Positions 12,907 to 26,000 of a stretch of 64,000 nucleotides of DNA are shown here, piece after piece (positions within the stretch are counted from its first letter, which is position 1; each line of letters opens with the position of its first letter). The notes below the pieces were generated by a model. It was not told the DNA's origin. It saw only the letters and a list, made by a program, of their open reading frames with translations, and did no database searches. This DNA is from Tetrahymena elliotti 4EA (taxonomy: Eukaryota > Ciliophora > Oligohymenophorea > Hymenostomatida > Tetrahymenidae): the NCBI GenBank assembly GCA_000231825.2, contig JH720320.1, positions 933,554-997,553 on the forward strand, in the 5' to 3' direction. A program made the position numbers and the translations under genes.

Positions 12907-14250
12907 ATGAGCATGATGTTTTAAAAAAAACAAAAAGTTCCTCAATATTTAGGAAATTCATTTAAGGACTTTAATGATGATTATCAAAACTTAACTAAGA
13001 ATTTAAGTACAAAATTTAAGCACACGAGTACGGAAAATGTTGAAAATGGATATGATTAAAAATTAGCATAAAATATAAAGAAATGTGGTAACACATGGGA
13101 TTCTTAACACTTAGATAGCTTTGTAGCAAGTAGTCCTTGGGCCACTTAATCTATGTATTATTAAAACCAAGGTGCTTAAAGTTAATTAGGAAATCGTCTT
13201 TAAGCAAATTCTCCAAACAATGCATCTCAGTATGACCCTAAAAAAAGAATCAGCTAAAGCTAAAACTAAACTAGAGGTAATGTTTCTATGAAAAATAACA
13301 GTGCTTTAGCAAATTAAAATAAGGACAGCAACAATAATGTCCGTGAAAGCTATTTTTTTACTTCTGTGTCAAGATTTGTTGATGACAACAATTATAAAAT
13401 GATTGACTATCCTGATAGATACAGTAATAAGAATTTTTTAGTTTCTGAAAGAAAAGATGTTGATACTAATTACTACAATAAACATTTTTCTGTTAACAGA
13501 CATACTGACAATAATAGCATGAAATTATCAATGTGCAATCAGCCAGTTTCTTTAATGACTCCTGCTTAAAAATTAGATCAACTCCTCAATCTAAAAAGTG
13601 AATAAAAAGAGTTCCAAAACTGGAAAAGCGAATATGCTAAAATGAATAAAAAATACAGAGTGCACAAAGGTATGTATCCATCAGGAATTTTGCAAGTAGA
13701 CAATCCTAATAATTTTGAGTCATAACTCTATTCGGATGAAGCCAAAAAAGAGTATTTGTAAAAAATAAGAAAAGAATAATTCAAAGACTTGCATAAAGAT
13801 AGGTTAACTAATTTGTAAAGAACTAATCCATAGATAGAATTTCTAAATAACTACAGTCAAAGGATAATCCCAAACAAAGACTTTGATGAAAAAGCAAAAC
13901 CTCCTTAACTTAATTAGAGTTAATATAGATTCTAACATTAATATGATAATTTAGCTGAATCCAAAACCACTTCTTAGATTTTTAACAACTCACAAAGAGA
14001 AAGATTAACTTAAAACTGGAATTCAAAAAGACCAGTAACAACTAACTTAGGTTCTTAAGGTAAAGATACAGGAGATAGACTCTTTGGAGCAGAAGCCTAG
14101 AAATATTCCTTATCAAGGGCAAAGTACTTGAGAGAATAAGAAACAAAAAATAGAAATTTCAACATTATTTCCTATGCTGATAACAAAATAGAATTTAAAA
14201 AAGACAAAGGTCTATAAAATGTAGAACAAACTTCTGTATAAAATAAATGA
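12907..14250 (+). CDS. Hypothetical Q/N-rich protein, 447 aa
   Basis: This is a single-exon gene, 448 codons including TGA 14248-14250. The start is the first ATG after an in-frame TGA about 100 nt upstream (MSMMFQKKQKVPQYLG); a second and third in-frame ATG lie two and three codons later. Glutamine is coded almost entirely by TAA and TAG. The N-terminal 130 residues are low-complexity, rich in N, Q and S. The C-terminal 250 residues are more ordered and highly charged, with short conserved-looking blocks such as KKYRVHKGMYPSGILQVDNP, RPVTTNLGSQGKDTGDRLFG and YSLSRAKYLREQETKNRNF. There is no signal peptide, membrane segment or cysteine cluster. The composition resembles ciliary or cortical cytoskeletal proteins, but that is inference only and no family was recognised. 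Confidence 0.8.
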
Positions 14251-14329
14251 TCTTTGCTTTTACTATAATTTAATATCTCAAATTTTCTATTTTGCAAAGC
14301 ATTTAATTTTATTTTGAATTATATTATTT

Positions 14330-14918
14330 TTTTGGTATGTGTTTTATATAAATAAGTTTATATTCAAATTTATTAATCATCTTTATCTTCAAGATCATTT
14401 TCCATCTTTTTAATAGGTACATCATCTAAATCTTAATTAAGTATTTAGAGATTTACAAGAAATAAAATATTTTCTTAAATATTTAGATGATATTTATCAG
14501 GACATTTGAGTGTTCATAAAAGCTATGAGCTAATAAATTGAATAATTATTTTATTTAAAGAATTAAATTTTGAGAAGATTTTTTAATTTAGATAAAAGGG
14601 AAGTAAATAAAAACTAGAAATATTATATAATCTAGTAGAAGCTATAAAAAAATATGATAAGTATTAAAATTTAGAAAAGATTAATGTTTTACAGATATAA
14701 GAATAAATATTATGTTTCTTTAAAAAATGTGCGTAATATCCTAATGATTAGTATATTTAAAATACTAATATTTTTAATAAATAGAAAATTTGATAGAATT
14801 AAAAATCAAAAGCAACTGCATCTACTTAAAATTGGCAGACAGAGAGAAGTGAACAGCAAGAATATTTTGCAAGCAAATCTTAGGGTAGTCTCCATATAAA
14901 TATATTGTTTTTTTGATT
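14330..14918 (+). pseudogene. Degraded coding sequence with two in-frame TGAs and a frame shift
   Basis: Protein-like sequence runs along the plus strand: LYLQDHFPSFQQVHHLNLNQ, then FRDLQEIKYFLKYLDDIYQD, a TGA near 14506, then FIKAMSQQIEQLFYLKNQIL. After a frame change in a T run near 14580 it continues as KLEILYNLVEAIKKYDKYQN and QIQEQILCFFKKCAQYPNDQ. After a second TGA near 14793 the same frame gives SKATASTQNWQTERSEQQEY and a final TGA near 14916. Continuity of sensible sequence across both TGAs argues for a once-coding gene, and no plausible introns remove them. The family was not recognised. The shadow frame on the minus strand at 14370-14520 is antisense to it. Confidence 0.4.
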
Positions 14919-15021
14919 GAAGATAATTATTGTGAGAAAATAAATAAGAAATAAAGAAATAAATATTTGATTAAATTTAATTATTTTAAAGAAGATTTAA
15001 AAGATTCTTAAACACAAAAGA

Positions 15022-15065
15022 AATAAATAAATAAATAAACAAACAAACAAACAAATAAACCAAAC
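15022..15065. repeat. AAAT/AAAC tetranucleotide microsatellite
   Basis: A run of AAAT units followed by AAAC units ends about 25 nt before the ATG of the GST-like gene, so it lies in that gene's presumed 5' leader. Confidence 0.85.
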
Positions 15066-15090
15066 CAAAATATCACAACTTTTAAGTTAA

Positions 15091-15921
15091 ATGTCAGAAT
15101 TATAAATTTTAGGTCCTTTAGGAAATATTCACATTAATATTGCATTAATTGTTGCAGAATTTGTAGGTGTACCTTTGAAGCATGTTGTAGTTGAACATAA
15201 GGAAGCTACTGGAAAAGAATTCGTTAAGAAATATCCTTTAGGTTTAATTCCTATTCTTATTACTCCTGATAAAGAAACTATTTTGACTCCAGTCGCTATT
15301 ATTAAATATATTGCAAGAGCAGGAAAATAATTATTAGGCTCTACTCCTCTTGAAGAAACCAAGATTGATCAATTTTTGGATATTATTTTGGGTAATTTGC
15401 ATAAATCTTATGATGATATCACAACTAGCATCTATGGATACAGAGAATATGATGAAATCTCAGTTAAAAATTCCAAAAAGCTTTTTGAAAAGAATTTAAA
15501 GTTTATTAATGATGCTTTAAAGATTGACACTTACCTTGTCGGTTAAAAGTTATCAGTTGCAGATATAGCATTAGCTGCTATTCTCCACCGTACATTCAAA
15601 ATTGCTTTTGATGATAAGTTCAGATCTGAAAATGCTCATACTGTTCGTCACCTTAGATATTTCAGCAGCATTCCAATTTTTTCTAAATACTTCGGTAAAT
15701 TAGTATTGGCCACTGGCGATTGGGCTCCTACTAAAAAGGCTGCAGGTAATTTCATTAAAATTATAAATATTAAATTAAAAATACTATCAAAGTTTTTTAG
15801 AGAAAAAAGTTCAAAGATTATTTTATGCAATTTGGAAAATATGTTAATTCACTTTATTTATAAATGCATTTTAAAAAAGTCTTTTAAGTACTTTAAAACA
15901 GAATTAAAATTATTTCTTTGA
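15091..15921 (+). CDS. eEF1-gamma GST-like domain protein, truncated
   Basis: ATG 15091 opens a 276-codon frame ending at TGA 15919. Residues 1-80 form a thioredoxin-like GST N-domain (MSELQILGPLGNIHINIALI; KYPLGLIPILI). Residues about 90-205 form an all-alpha GST C-domain of elongation-factor-1-gamma type, with the typical YLVGQKLSVADIALAAIL segment. In eEF1Bgamma this part is followed by a lysine-rich linker and the EF1G C-terminal domain; neither is present. After residue about 212 (GDWAPTKKAAG) the composition turns abruptly to K, I, L and F like noncoding sequence, and the switch falls on GCAG|GTAATT, a good 5' splice site. The gene therefore looks like a copy cut off at an intron, leaving a read-through tail. 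It could still make a GST-fold protein. Known family members act in eEF1B scaffolding; whether this one does is uncertain. Confidence 0.75.
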
Positions 15922-16099
15922 ATTTATATTTGACTAAGAATTTAAATCTTTTTTATATAATAGTAGTTAAAGCTTGAAAAAAGGAAATCTCAAGATATAT
16001 TAGCAAAAGTATGATTTAATAAAGAGAAATTTTAGTGTAAAGAAAAGCTTTTTTATTTAAGATATGAAATATATTTATTTACAAAGTATTTATTGGATT

Positions 16100-16515
16100 G
16101 ATGTTTATTTTTATGGGTTTTTTAGTAGCAAATATTGACCACTTTAAAATTTATCTTATGATATGTGACTTATATTCCTATTGTAATATAATACCAAGTT
16201 TTTTCTATTTTAAAAGTTGCTTGAAAATTTGATTCTTATTTTTAATAAAAATTGCTTACTGATGATATTCTTCCAACAATAAACAATAACGAAGAAGAAA
16301 AAAAGGCAAAAAATTTTAAAAGAAGAAAAATTTTAAAACATTTATTAGATGATAGTTATTTTTATGGGTTTTTTCATAGTATATCTTGATTAATTTAAAA
16401 TTTATCCTATTTTATGTGACTTATAAATTCTTATCAATTAAAAAAAATATTGTTCCAAGCATTTTCTATATAAAAGTTGATTTAATTAATTTATAAATTT
16501 TAATCAAAATTGCTT
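16100..16515. repeat. Diverged tandem repeat, two ~165-bp copies
   Basis: Copies at about 16100-16265 and 16343-16515 share TTATTTTTATGGGTTTTTT, ATGTGACTTATA, ATTGCTTACTGAT and a trailing TTTTAAAAGAAGAAAA, in the same order and about 240 bp apart. No gene lies between 15922 and 16825; apart from this repeat I see nothing there. Confidence 0.7.
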
Positions 16516-16825
16516 ACTGATAATCTACAAATTTCAAACAAAAACAACAAGTTTTAAAAGAAGAAAACTTTTCAAATAAACAAAAATATGTTGGATTTGT
16601 TAGTTAAATTTTAAAATGTACTAAAATTTTATCGAAAATAGATAAGCCTAGAATTTAATTTTTATACAATGTTTTAAAATGAAAATATTATGGGTTCAAT
16701 AAAATTTTAATATTTTTTGGGAGATTTATTTTATTTAGTAAGAAAAATAATTAAATTTTATTATTTTAGAAATATTTTTTTATTAGTAAACTTGATTAAC
16801 TGTTCAATTTTTCATTTAAAATACC

Positions 16826-19039
16826 TCAATAAGAGGGAATTATTTGTTTGTTGGTATTTATTTTGTTTTGTTGTATGTTAAGAACATCGTTGTCAAGACC
16901 AGGCTTGTCTATGAATTTTTTATTTGAATTTATGTGATTAAATATTTAAGCAAAATCTGATCTCTTTAATACTAGACGAATTTATTGAGAGGCAGAACTT
17001 TATTCATTTGCTTATTTGATGTTCTCTAATCTAAAGCCTATTGATTACTTAAATCTGAGATACTGTTAAGAAAGATTTGATAGAGTTATTGATACTTTTT
17101 CAAGGTTAGGATATGTTGCAAATAGGAAATTATAAACTTGCAAGTATATAAAATACGCATAATTGAGCTTTCTATAAATTCTTGAGATAAAGAGCCTGTG
17201 AATTATGCATTAAGAGTAAGGTTTTTGAGAGTTGGGGGTATTCATGTTAAACGATATTTAAAGAAAACCAAGATCTATTCTTACTTTGAATTTAGTTACA
17301 ATGAAAATTTTATAAATCAAAACTTTGTGTGTTCTGTATTCTTGTTGTATTCTTTAGAGCTCACTCATTAGCTCATTTACATTTATTTGAGGAATTTAAA
17401 AATTCAGTTTTTTGTTGAAAAAGCTTAAGTTAGTATTTGTAGAGTTTGTGTAAGATCGATTGATGTTGTTACTTTTATTTATTCCTTAACTACTATTTCC
17501 TTTAGTACCTTCACGGCTACCTTGTTTGAAATTTTAATTTTAAGATAAAGAGTCTTGGTCTTGGCTATTTTATTTTTTACCTATAGGATTACTTCCAAAC
17601 TATGAATTTTACTCAGAATGAGGGCTATTTAGCTTAGAATGAGATAGAATTCTACTCTAATTTATTTAATCTTGGGTACTGCCAGGAATTGAAGATCCTG
17701 CTTATGAAGCTAATCCAGCATAAATCATGGGATTATTAGCTATTTTTTTTAATGAAACTTTGAAGTTAGGATGGATATATTTAAAGTCTGCTTGTGGATT
17801 TTATGCATCAAAGCAAACAGCTAAAGCTCCTTTAAAAGCATTACTCTCCTTTTATTCAGAATCTAGATAATTTTGTATGCTACTTGAATACAATCTGCTA
17901 AAATTACCTTCTAAATAGAATAAATCATTATCATTATTCAAAAACTCACAATATTTCTCAATTAAATATCCTTCTGATAAGAGGTTCAGCTCATCAAAAT
18001 GAACTTCATCTTCATTAGGCAACTTCACAATTGATAAATTTTTAAGATTATGAGGAAGCTAAGGGATTTCAGGACTTGAATAGCCACCTTTAGGCTATTT
18101 ACTTTAAAGATTAATTTGAGAGTAAACTTATGGAGGATTATATGCATGATAGTTTCCATTCTCTCTGCTATCAATATTATTATATTACTAATTAGTATTT
18201 TTGGACCCTCTTGAATACTAATCAGTATAGTATTTTGCCCTATTTTACACTTGATTTTGCTGATTTGAATAAATTTATGGATAGCTCTCATTTTTTTAGT
18301 ACAGTTAATTATTAGAGCTACTTATATTTGATTGTAGTATATTATTATTATTATTGTTTAAGCTAGGACGCTAGTAAGGAGGAGATACAGATTCCGAGTT
18401 TATTTTAAAATTATAAGCTTTTTTGTTGTATTTTTGCTCAGCAGCTTAATTGTAAAGTTAATTTGTTTGAATTATCTATGCCTCATCCATAGTTAACGGA
18501 CTTTTATTTTTGTTAGGAATTAATATATCTTAGCCAGCTTATGATAACCTTATACCTAAGGGTCTTTACATATTAATTGGAATAGTTAAATTATTTTAAT
18601 TGTTGTTTGAATAATTTTTAACAGGAGAATTATTTTAATTTCTTTGGGAGTCTTAATATATGTTTTATCCTTTGTAAGCCTAATTATTTTATTCATTTAT
18701 GCTTTGAGGTATCTATCTGCTTATAGATGACTTAGCTTTTCTTTCATCCATCATTAGATTATTATTACTATTTATGGCTATATTAATATTGCTATTATTT
18801 TAAAATTTGTTCAATCCATTCTTTTGTTCCTGCTAAATTTGTAGCTCTAAAAGTTCTAATTCTTCTCTATGTTTTTGGAGCTAATTTTTTATATTATTTT
18901 ATTCTCTAAGATTTAAACCTTATTGCATTTGTTATTGTTATGATTGGATAGACCTAGATTTATGATTGCTATTTCCCTACGCTAAATTGTAACTCTCTTT
19001 AGTTTAATTAATAACACTTTACTATTAGTTATTTTTCAT
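16826..19039 (-). CDS. Hypothetical Q/N/S-rich protein, 737 aa
   Basis: This is a single-exon minus-strand gene of 738 codons. ATG 19039 is the first after an in-frame TGA about 110 nt upstream (MKNNQQQSVINQTKESYN), and TGA is at 16826. Residues 1-270 are low-complexity, dominated by N, Q and S, with a short charged helix around residue 50-70 (HREELELLELQIQQEQKNG) and a polyasparagine run. Residues about 300-390 look globular and best conserved (LPNEDEVHFDELNLLSEGYL, IEKYCEFLNNDNDLFYLEG). A second serine/glutamine-rich linker follows, then a lysine-rich, moderately hydrophobic C-terminal part (YPNLEKVSITLSNLSQQYLR; RLVLKRSDFAQIFNHI). An alternative frame is open over part of 17100-17330, but only this frame runs through without TGA. 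No family was recognised. Confidence 0.75.
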
Positions 19040-20048
19040 AGGAGTATTTAATGATTTTTATCCTCTTAAAATAAAATATATTATCTTAATTTTAAGAATA
19101 GAATTATTTTGCCTTATTTTGCAATTGTATATTTTATGTATAACTTAGCTTTTACTTTCCTTACAAATTCAATTTTCTTTAATTAAAAAATTAATATTTT
19201 TATCAATTAAAAAAAATTATGTGAGTTATTTTTTTAGAAATAAATACGCCTTATATTATGTAAAATAATCATTGTTTATAAATAAATTATTGGTATCTTT
19301 TTAATAAAAATATTAATCATTCATAGATAGTTGATTGGTCAAGCTTAGATAAACCCAATAAATTAGTCATTAATAATTGTTATTATTCTTGCTTAAAATA
19401 AATATATTTTTTAAGTTCTCTAATAAGTTATCATAGGTTTGTTTAAAAGTTTTATTTTAAATGTCTGTTATGAAAATTTGTTTGAAATTTTATAAAGAAT
19501 ATTTCTAATTAAGAAGACTAAAATTGATCATACTAACTAACACAAAGTATAAAAGAACATGTTAAATTACAATTTGAAGCTATCATTTTCATTTTAATTA
19601 ATGTCTAAGTAATAAAGATATTTTGATACGATAGTGAAGAGAGTGTTTGTAAATCTAATTGAAAAAAAATAAGTTATATAAATTAAGTATCTTAGTTGAT
19701 AGTAATAAAATTAACACTTAATTTGCACACTTTAGAATAGTTCTTAATAAGCAATGAATTAAAAAAATAATTAAAAAGAAAGTTAATAAAAATATTAGGT
19801 TTATCATTGTAAATAAAGGTATGAACAAAAGCAAGATTTTGTAAACTTTAATTTTGGTAAAATCTAAAAAATTGTAAAACAAGAAAGATATTATGTTTCA
19901 ATTAATTTTAAGAATAAATAACAAAAATAAAAACTATACAATTTATAAATGAATGGGTGGGTGGATGGATGTAACTAAAATTAATTTTAAATCTTATATT
20001 AAATTATTATTGTATTTTAAATATTTTTTGTCACTAAAATTTTTGATT
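19040..20048. other. Intergenic, with a short G-rich microsatellite
   Basis: This lies between the 5' end of the hypothetical gene on its left and the 3' end of the RME-8-like gene. A small GGGTGGGTGGATGGATG tract sits at about 19954-19971. I see no supported gene. Confidence 0.5.
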
Positions 20049-23000
20049 TCAATTATTAGATTGCATGATTATTGATTCATTGGTGTTAGAAGCTGTTCTA
20101 GATTAAGAATTTTCTTTTTCATATTTTAACTTAAAGTCTTCAACTTCCTATTGTCTAGTCAAATAATCTACAAAATAAGTTAACAAATGTTTAATTAAAA
20201 ATTATGTTATTAATGATATAAAATTTACTATGAGGAGGGAAGGGGAGAGATTAAATTGAGTACTCTGATTGTATAGGAAGTTAAAATAGTAATTCAATAA
20301 ACTTTTCTTAATATAATCTTTATTGCTAATCACTTAAATTATTGCTGCCATCATAATTAATAATGCAAGCTCTCCATAGGTTTACCCACTTATAATTAAT
20401 TTTATTAAATAAATGATTGTAAAAATAAAAAAAAATATTTTACTTCACAGTGGACATTTTTAGATGCTGCTAGTTATTTAGAAGATAAAGTAGTTTGATC
20501 TATTATTTATGAAATTTCTTCTAAGAAAAATCCTGATTTAAGCATATCTGCACAATAACCAATTATGTAAGATTTCATAAAAGAGTTATCTTCATCTATA
20601 GTCTCAAATAATCTACAAATAACAGGTAAACAGTGTTTCATGTTTAATTCGATTGTTGTTTTTCTTTCTAAGATGTCTTTGTCTCTGATCAGCTTAATAA
20701 GCAAATTCAAAATAATAAGTTGCTCAACTTTTAAGTTTATTAAAAATATTGAGAAATGTTATTAATTTATATTAAATTTACTTAACGTCAAACAATCTTG
20801 CTCTTGAGGCATATCAAGTGAATAGGCTATAGCTTAAGATATATGAACATATAAATTGCAATCTATAAAGACCTTTTAAATATTTTATTAGTCTTTAAGT
20901 AGGTAGGCAATTTATAAGGCCGTGCTTTTTATGTGGGAATGACTTTTATTTTCACTTAAAATACTAAATTAGTTGCATATTCCTTTTTAGTACTATTACT
21001 TTATTTATCTCTTTTCCTGTAAAATGATATATTCTAAACAAAACATCAAACCTATTTATAAATTTAATTTCATTAATTTTATTTGTAAATATTTTGATAA
21101 TTATATATTACTTGTAAGAGCTGTGATGTAAGAAATAGAGATTCTGTCAAATTCTTGTAAAGAAGGATCTATGTTTGGAGTATCACTAAGTTAGTTATCA
21201 TCTATTATACTGGCAGGTATTTCTTTGGTTTTTGCCATGTTTTCTTCTTGCAATTTTATAAATTAATTTTTGAGTTTTTCAGTTTAATCAATAAGATTTT
21301 CTAAAAGAACTTCTGCATATGAGAAGTAAGTTTCATGGTCATTTTTGCAATAAATATGAGAAATACTGGATAATTCAGAGAATTTGCTATATGAAGGTAC
21401 TAAATTATAAATTCTAAGCATTATTTAACTACATTATAACTCATTAAGATATTCAGGATAAAGAGGAATTTAACAATCAAGATTTTCATCTTAGTTTTTA
21501 AGGTATTCTTGGATTTCATCTTCAAGTACCATTATAGCTTCTATTCTCATTAAATTTGTCCATAATAAATCAGATGAAGTCAAAGAAACCGTTTCAAATA
21601 TTTCAATTATTTCAACACTGGGTTTTTAGGTTCTATCTGCAAAGCATTTTTAAACAATTCTAGGAGGGAATTTATCACTTACATAGCTAATAAAAGCATG
21701 GTTATCAACGTTAATTTCATTAAGAACTTCAACAATCTACACTCTAAATGCTTATTTAAGTGATTCTTTTTTCAAAATATTTAGTAATAAGACAGCTACT
21801 ATTCTTTCTTTTACTAGAATTTCTAAATTATCTCTATTTCTTGCAAGTTTTTACACAATATTCAAGAACTATAAAGTTAAATTAATATTAAAACATTAAC
21901 AAAAATATTAATAAATGTTTACTTGGCTTTGATATTGTGTGGGTAGAGTGGAGGAATTAAGGAAATAAGTTATGATAAACTTAATGAATATTTTGGATTC
22001 CATTAGTATCTTAGAACCCTAGACAGTCGCTGCTAGATCTTAAAATATTTTTGCTATCTAAATCTTAAATGTACTAAGATTAACTGAATAACTCATTTCC
22101 AACTGATTTAAAATAAAAAAATTTACTATTGAAAATAAAAATAAGATTTTTACTTCTAAGACATCAAAGAAAGTTGATAAATTATCAGGATTTAGAATGA
22201 TATATTGTACATTATATCTAGTTAGCAAAGACAAAGTGGCTTTTATACATTCTTTCACAGCTTTTATTTCAGTGGGAAAGAGTTAGTTAATAGCTAAAAT
22301 ATCATAGGCCCCATTTGGTGCTTGCTACTTAAGAATTTCTTATATTTTTATTGTGTTTATTTTCATTTAATTAAATATTTCTTGCTAGAATGTTTAGGGA
22401 TTTGTAACTTCAAAATTATCTTATTCATTAAAAACTCTGAGATAAATTCCACAAATTTGAAGCTCTGCATTATTGTTGGGAGAAATATCTTTTTCTTTTC
22501 CAACACTTCCAGCTGCATTTTCTTCTAATTAAATAATTCCTTGATGTTCAAGCAGCTTATCCAAAAATATCTTTCCAAGAGATTAGTTAACATTAATAAT
22601 TTAAAGCTTTAAGTTTAAATCTAGTTTATCTCTTGAAATCTGATTCCAAATAAAATCAGGTAATTCCATATTAGAATTTATTTTTCTAGCAAATGACTCA
22701 AATCTTCTCTCCTTAAGATATTTTAACAAATGATTGTCTACATTTCTTGTTAAGGCTATCAAGAACTAATTGATAAAGAACATCAATTTATCTCTTCCAA
22801 TAGGACCTATTTCTCTTAAAAGTTGCATATTGTAAAATAAATATTCTTTTTATTCATCTTCTTTTCTTCTTCTAAGAGTAGGAGAAGAATCTTAATTCAA
22901 ATCATCAGACTCTTCAACTTCTTATCCTTCATTAATCTAGCTACTTTTTCCTGCTGTATTATGGATAGCATCAACATTATTAAATTTGCTATACATACTA

Positions 23001-26000
23001 AATCCGAATCTAGAATTTTATCCTACACTACTTCTATCATCACTTCTGCTTTATTCTTCTTCTAATATCTCTGAGTCCATTCTTAAATTATTTTTCCAAT
23101 TGATTTTACTCTTTTAATTAGGAGTCTCAACCAAGCTTGATTAAGAATCACTATTTTAGAGTTGCAGTTTTTAATCTTATCGAGACAATGAAGATGAACT
23201 AATATTTTTTTTTGAATCATCATCTAATCCTGATTGATTATTCTTTCTTTCTGAGTTTGATAACGACATGTCTGAATTAGCATCTTTTTAATTATTTTCA
23301 TTTGCAGCCATTTATACTGGTTTCAGTGAAATTGAAATACCTTATGTGCCATTTTCAAATGTCTTAATAAATTAGCTATTTTCAATGATGAAATATAACA
23401 TTTTAGAATATATTTTTGTTATTTCATCTAAATTTTCTGTATTATATTTTTTATCATTATTCTACAAAGTGTTAAATGTTTTCCCTTTAGTAAGAATTAT
23501 TTCAATAGCTCTCCAAACACAGCCACCTCTAATTAAGCTTTCTAAGAAGAAACAATTTTTAGATAAGCACAATGTTAGTACAGATAAAGATATATTTAAT
23601 TCTCTTGTTGCCTTAAAAAATTTTTCAACAATCTTTGTATTACAAGGATTCTAAATAGTATCAGTATCAATATTATACAGCTTATCTAATAAATCTTTAT
23701 ATCTAATTTATAAATTCAATGTTGGTTATTTAATTTTAACAAATAGAAAAAGTTATCATTTATTAAATTCAAATAAAAAGTACTGATTAAATAGTATTTA
23801 TCAACAAAAAATAATCATTTTAAAATAATAAATAAAATTACTAAGGGTTAGCAGCGTTAGCTGGAACAGTTTAAGAAGAGGTAAGGGCTGATGATAATGA
23901 AAGAAGAGACGGTGTTGAGTCACTTGTTACTAGAATAGGAGAAGGCTTTTCTTTGTTTTTTATTTTTTAAGGTAAAGATAGAGTGTTTCCATATTTTTCT
24001 TTCACAACAGAATTTAGGCTTCCTGTATATTTTTCAAGGAAAGTGTGGAAGAATGTAACAGTTATTTTTTATGCTCGTTATATCAATAAACACATGTCAT
24101 TTCTTTGCTGTTATGACATTTAGTTTAAGGATATTTTTTTTACATCATAGATTTCTTATAAAATTTATACACATAAGTTGATTATTTTAATTTCTTAGTA
24201 GCTTACAGATAAATCATCAAAATAATTTCTAATATCTGATCTGTTGATATTTTTAATTTAAATTTATATTATTATATTGCTAAGCGTGTATAGAATGCAC
24301 TCTATTCCAGTGTTATTTTCTAAAAATGACTCTAAATTCTTTCTCTTAATTAATAAAAAATAATGTTTAGATAATTTTTTAAAATTTGATAAAATTACTT
24401 CTCTTAGAGAGTTAAATATAACTTTGAGTGCTGCTTTTATGTACATGTTAAAAGTTGTTGATACGTTGTCAATAAGTGGAGTGGAGAAACTCATATCTAA
24501 ATTACTCATAGAGGATATGGAGCTTGTAGAAAGTTTTCTGGGCTAGAATAAGGACGCTCTACTTGGGCTTTACTAGACTTATTCAACTATAGAACTTTTA
24601 CGGAAAGAATTTCTTTTATTTTAAGAAAGAAGAGGAGAAGAAGGAGTTTGATCTTCAAGAGCTGATTCTTTGAGATCTTCAAGTAAATCAGGATCTTCAG
24701 CAGCATCTCTAACTATCTTTGTGCAAGTTTATAAAATAGAAAGAACATGATTATAAGGATAAACATTATCTACATTTAATCTATTCTTGTAAATCTTGGT
24801 CTAAGCTTTGAGAATATGAAGGAGATTTTTCATAGCAGAAGAAGTTTTTTCATTTAAAACTTTAAATATATCAGGTTAAAATGAATATTGTTATATTTTT
24901 TAGACAGTTTTTATTGCAAATTATTAAGGAAGATTAAATAATTCAGTCTCATCATTTTTTTATTTAGCCCATAATCTTAAAAAGATTTAACAACAAGTTA
25001 TTTCGTTTTTAAGTTAAATATAATAAACAGTTTCATTAAAGGATTCTTAAAGAATAGGATAGTTGTTTATTTTATCTTCTGTAACTATCCTGTAGTCAGT
25101 CATCACTAATTTACTTGGATTAAACCATTTATTATAATAGCTATTTACACAATCTTTGTAATTTTATAAATAATTTCCTATTTTTTCTTTTAAAGTAGAT
25201 TTCATAGCTTTATTCCAAATCAAATCAAAGCTTTCTTCATTGTCTGATCTGTATCTCTCACAACACCTGAGAACACCTTGATCTCTTGGAATAGTAACTT
25301 ACTAGCTTTGGGTAGAACTTGATGAAATTTAGGATGATCCTGCAGTCTGTTATGGTTGGTAGTGTGCAGTTATTCCAGAAGGATTCAAAGCATCTGATTT
25401 AAATAAACCACTTTCTTCATCATCTTGGTCATTTAAAAGAATTAAGAGTAATTAAACTGGGAAGAATTTGAAAAATGGGAAAACTTCAATATGCTTTTTT
25501 TGCAATCCTTAACCATTTACTATTTCTTCTAAAATCAATCTAGCATCTGGAAGTCTATAAAATAAAGCTTTAATTATTGTAAAGGAAGATTTTTCAGTAA
25601 GTTCGCTAATTTAATCTGTCAGGAGCTCACAAAAACCATTAATGTGAAGCATATAATCATTCATTAAATAAGTGTAAACTAATTTCAAATATTCATCTCT
25701 AACTATTCCTTAAGGTTCAGTTTTCTAATCTTTATCGCTTTTTAAAAGTAAAATATTCTGCATAATTCTCCAATTTCTCTTCTCAAAACAAACTTTTTAT
25801 GGCTTTGTCAAAGGATACACATCTCTTTTTCTAAAGATGTGGGAATGCATTTAAATACAAGCACTTATCATCTTTAGGCACATGAAAATTATATATAAAT
25901 TCTCATCTCCTCTATTACGGACTTCAGGTAGCTTTAAATATGTTGCATCTGCTCCATAAGATATTTCTGTTAAGTCCTCCTAAAAGCTTATACGCTAAGC

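Noticed and set aside
14370..14520. A minus-strand frame with an acidic end (KKMENDLEDKDD) that looked like a C-terminus.
   Set aside because: It has no continuing upstream exon, and the plus strand of the same bases gives a longer, better protein-like sequence that joins the relic at 14330-14918.
15022..15065. AAAC/AAAT repeats considered as a telomere-like tract.
   Set aside because: Ciliate telomeres of this group are C4A2/G4T2; this is an ordinary tetranucleotide microsatellite next to a gene start.
18025..18291. An 88-codon standard-code frame on the minus strand.
   Set aside because: It is a shifted-frame shadow of the long gene at 16826-19039, which is open over 738 codons in another frame.
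24264..24509. A standard-code minus frame beginning MSNLDMSFSTPLIDNV.
   Set aside because: This is not a separate gene but an internal in-frame piece of the RME-8-like gene; TAA/TAG glutamine codons delimit it.
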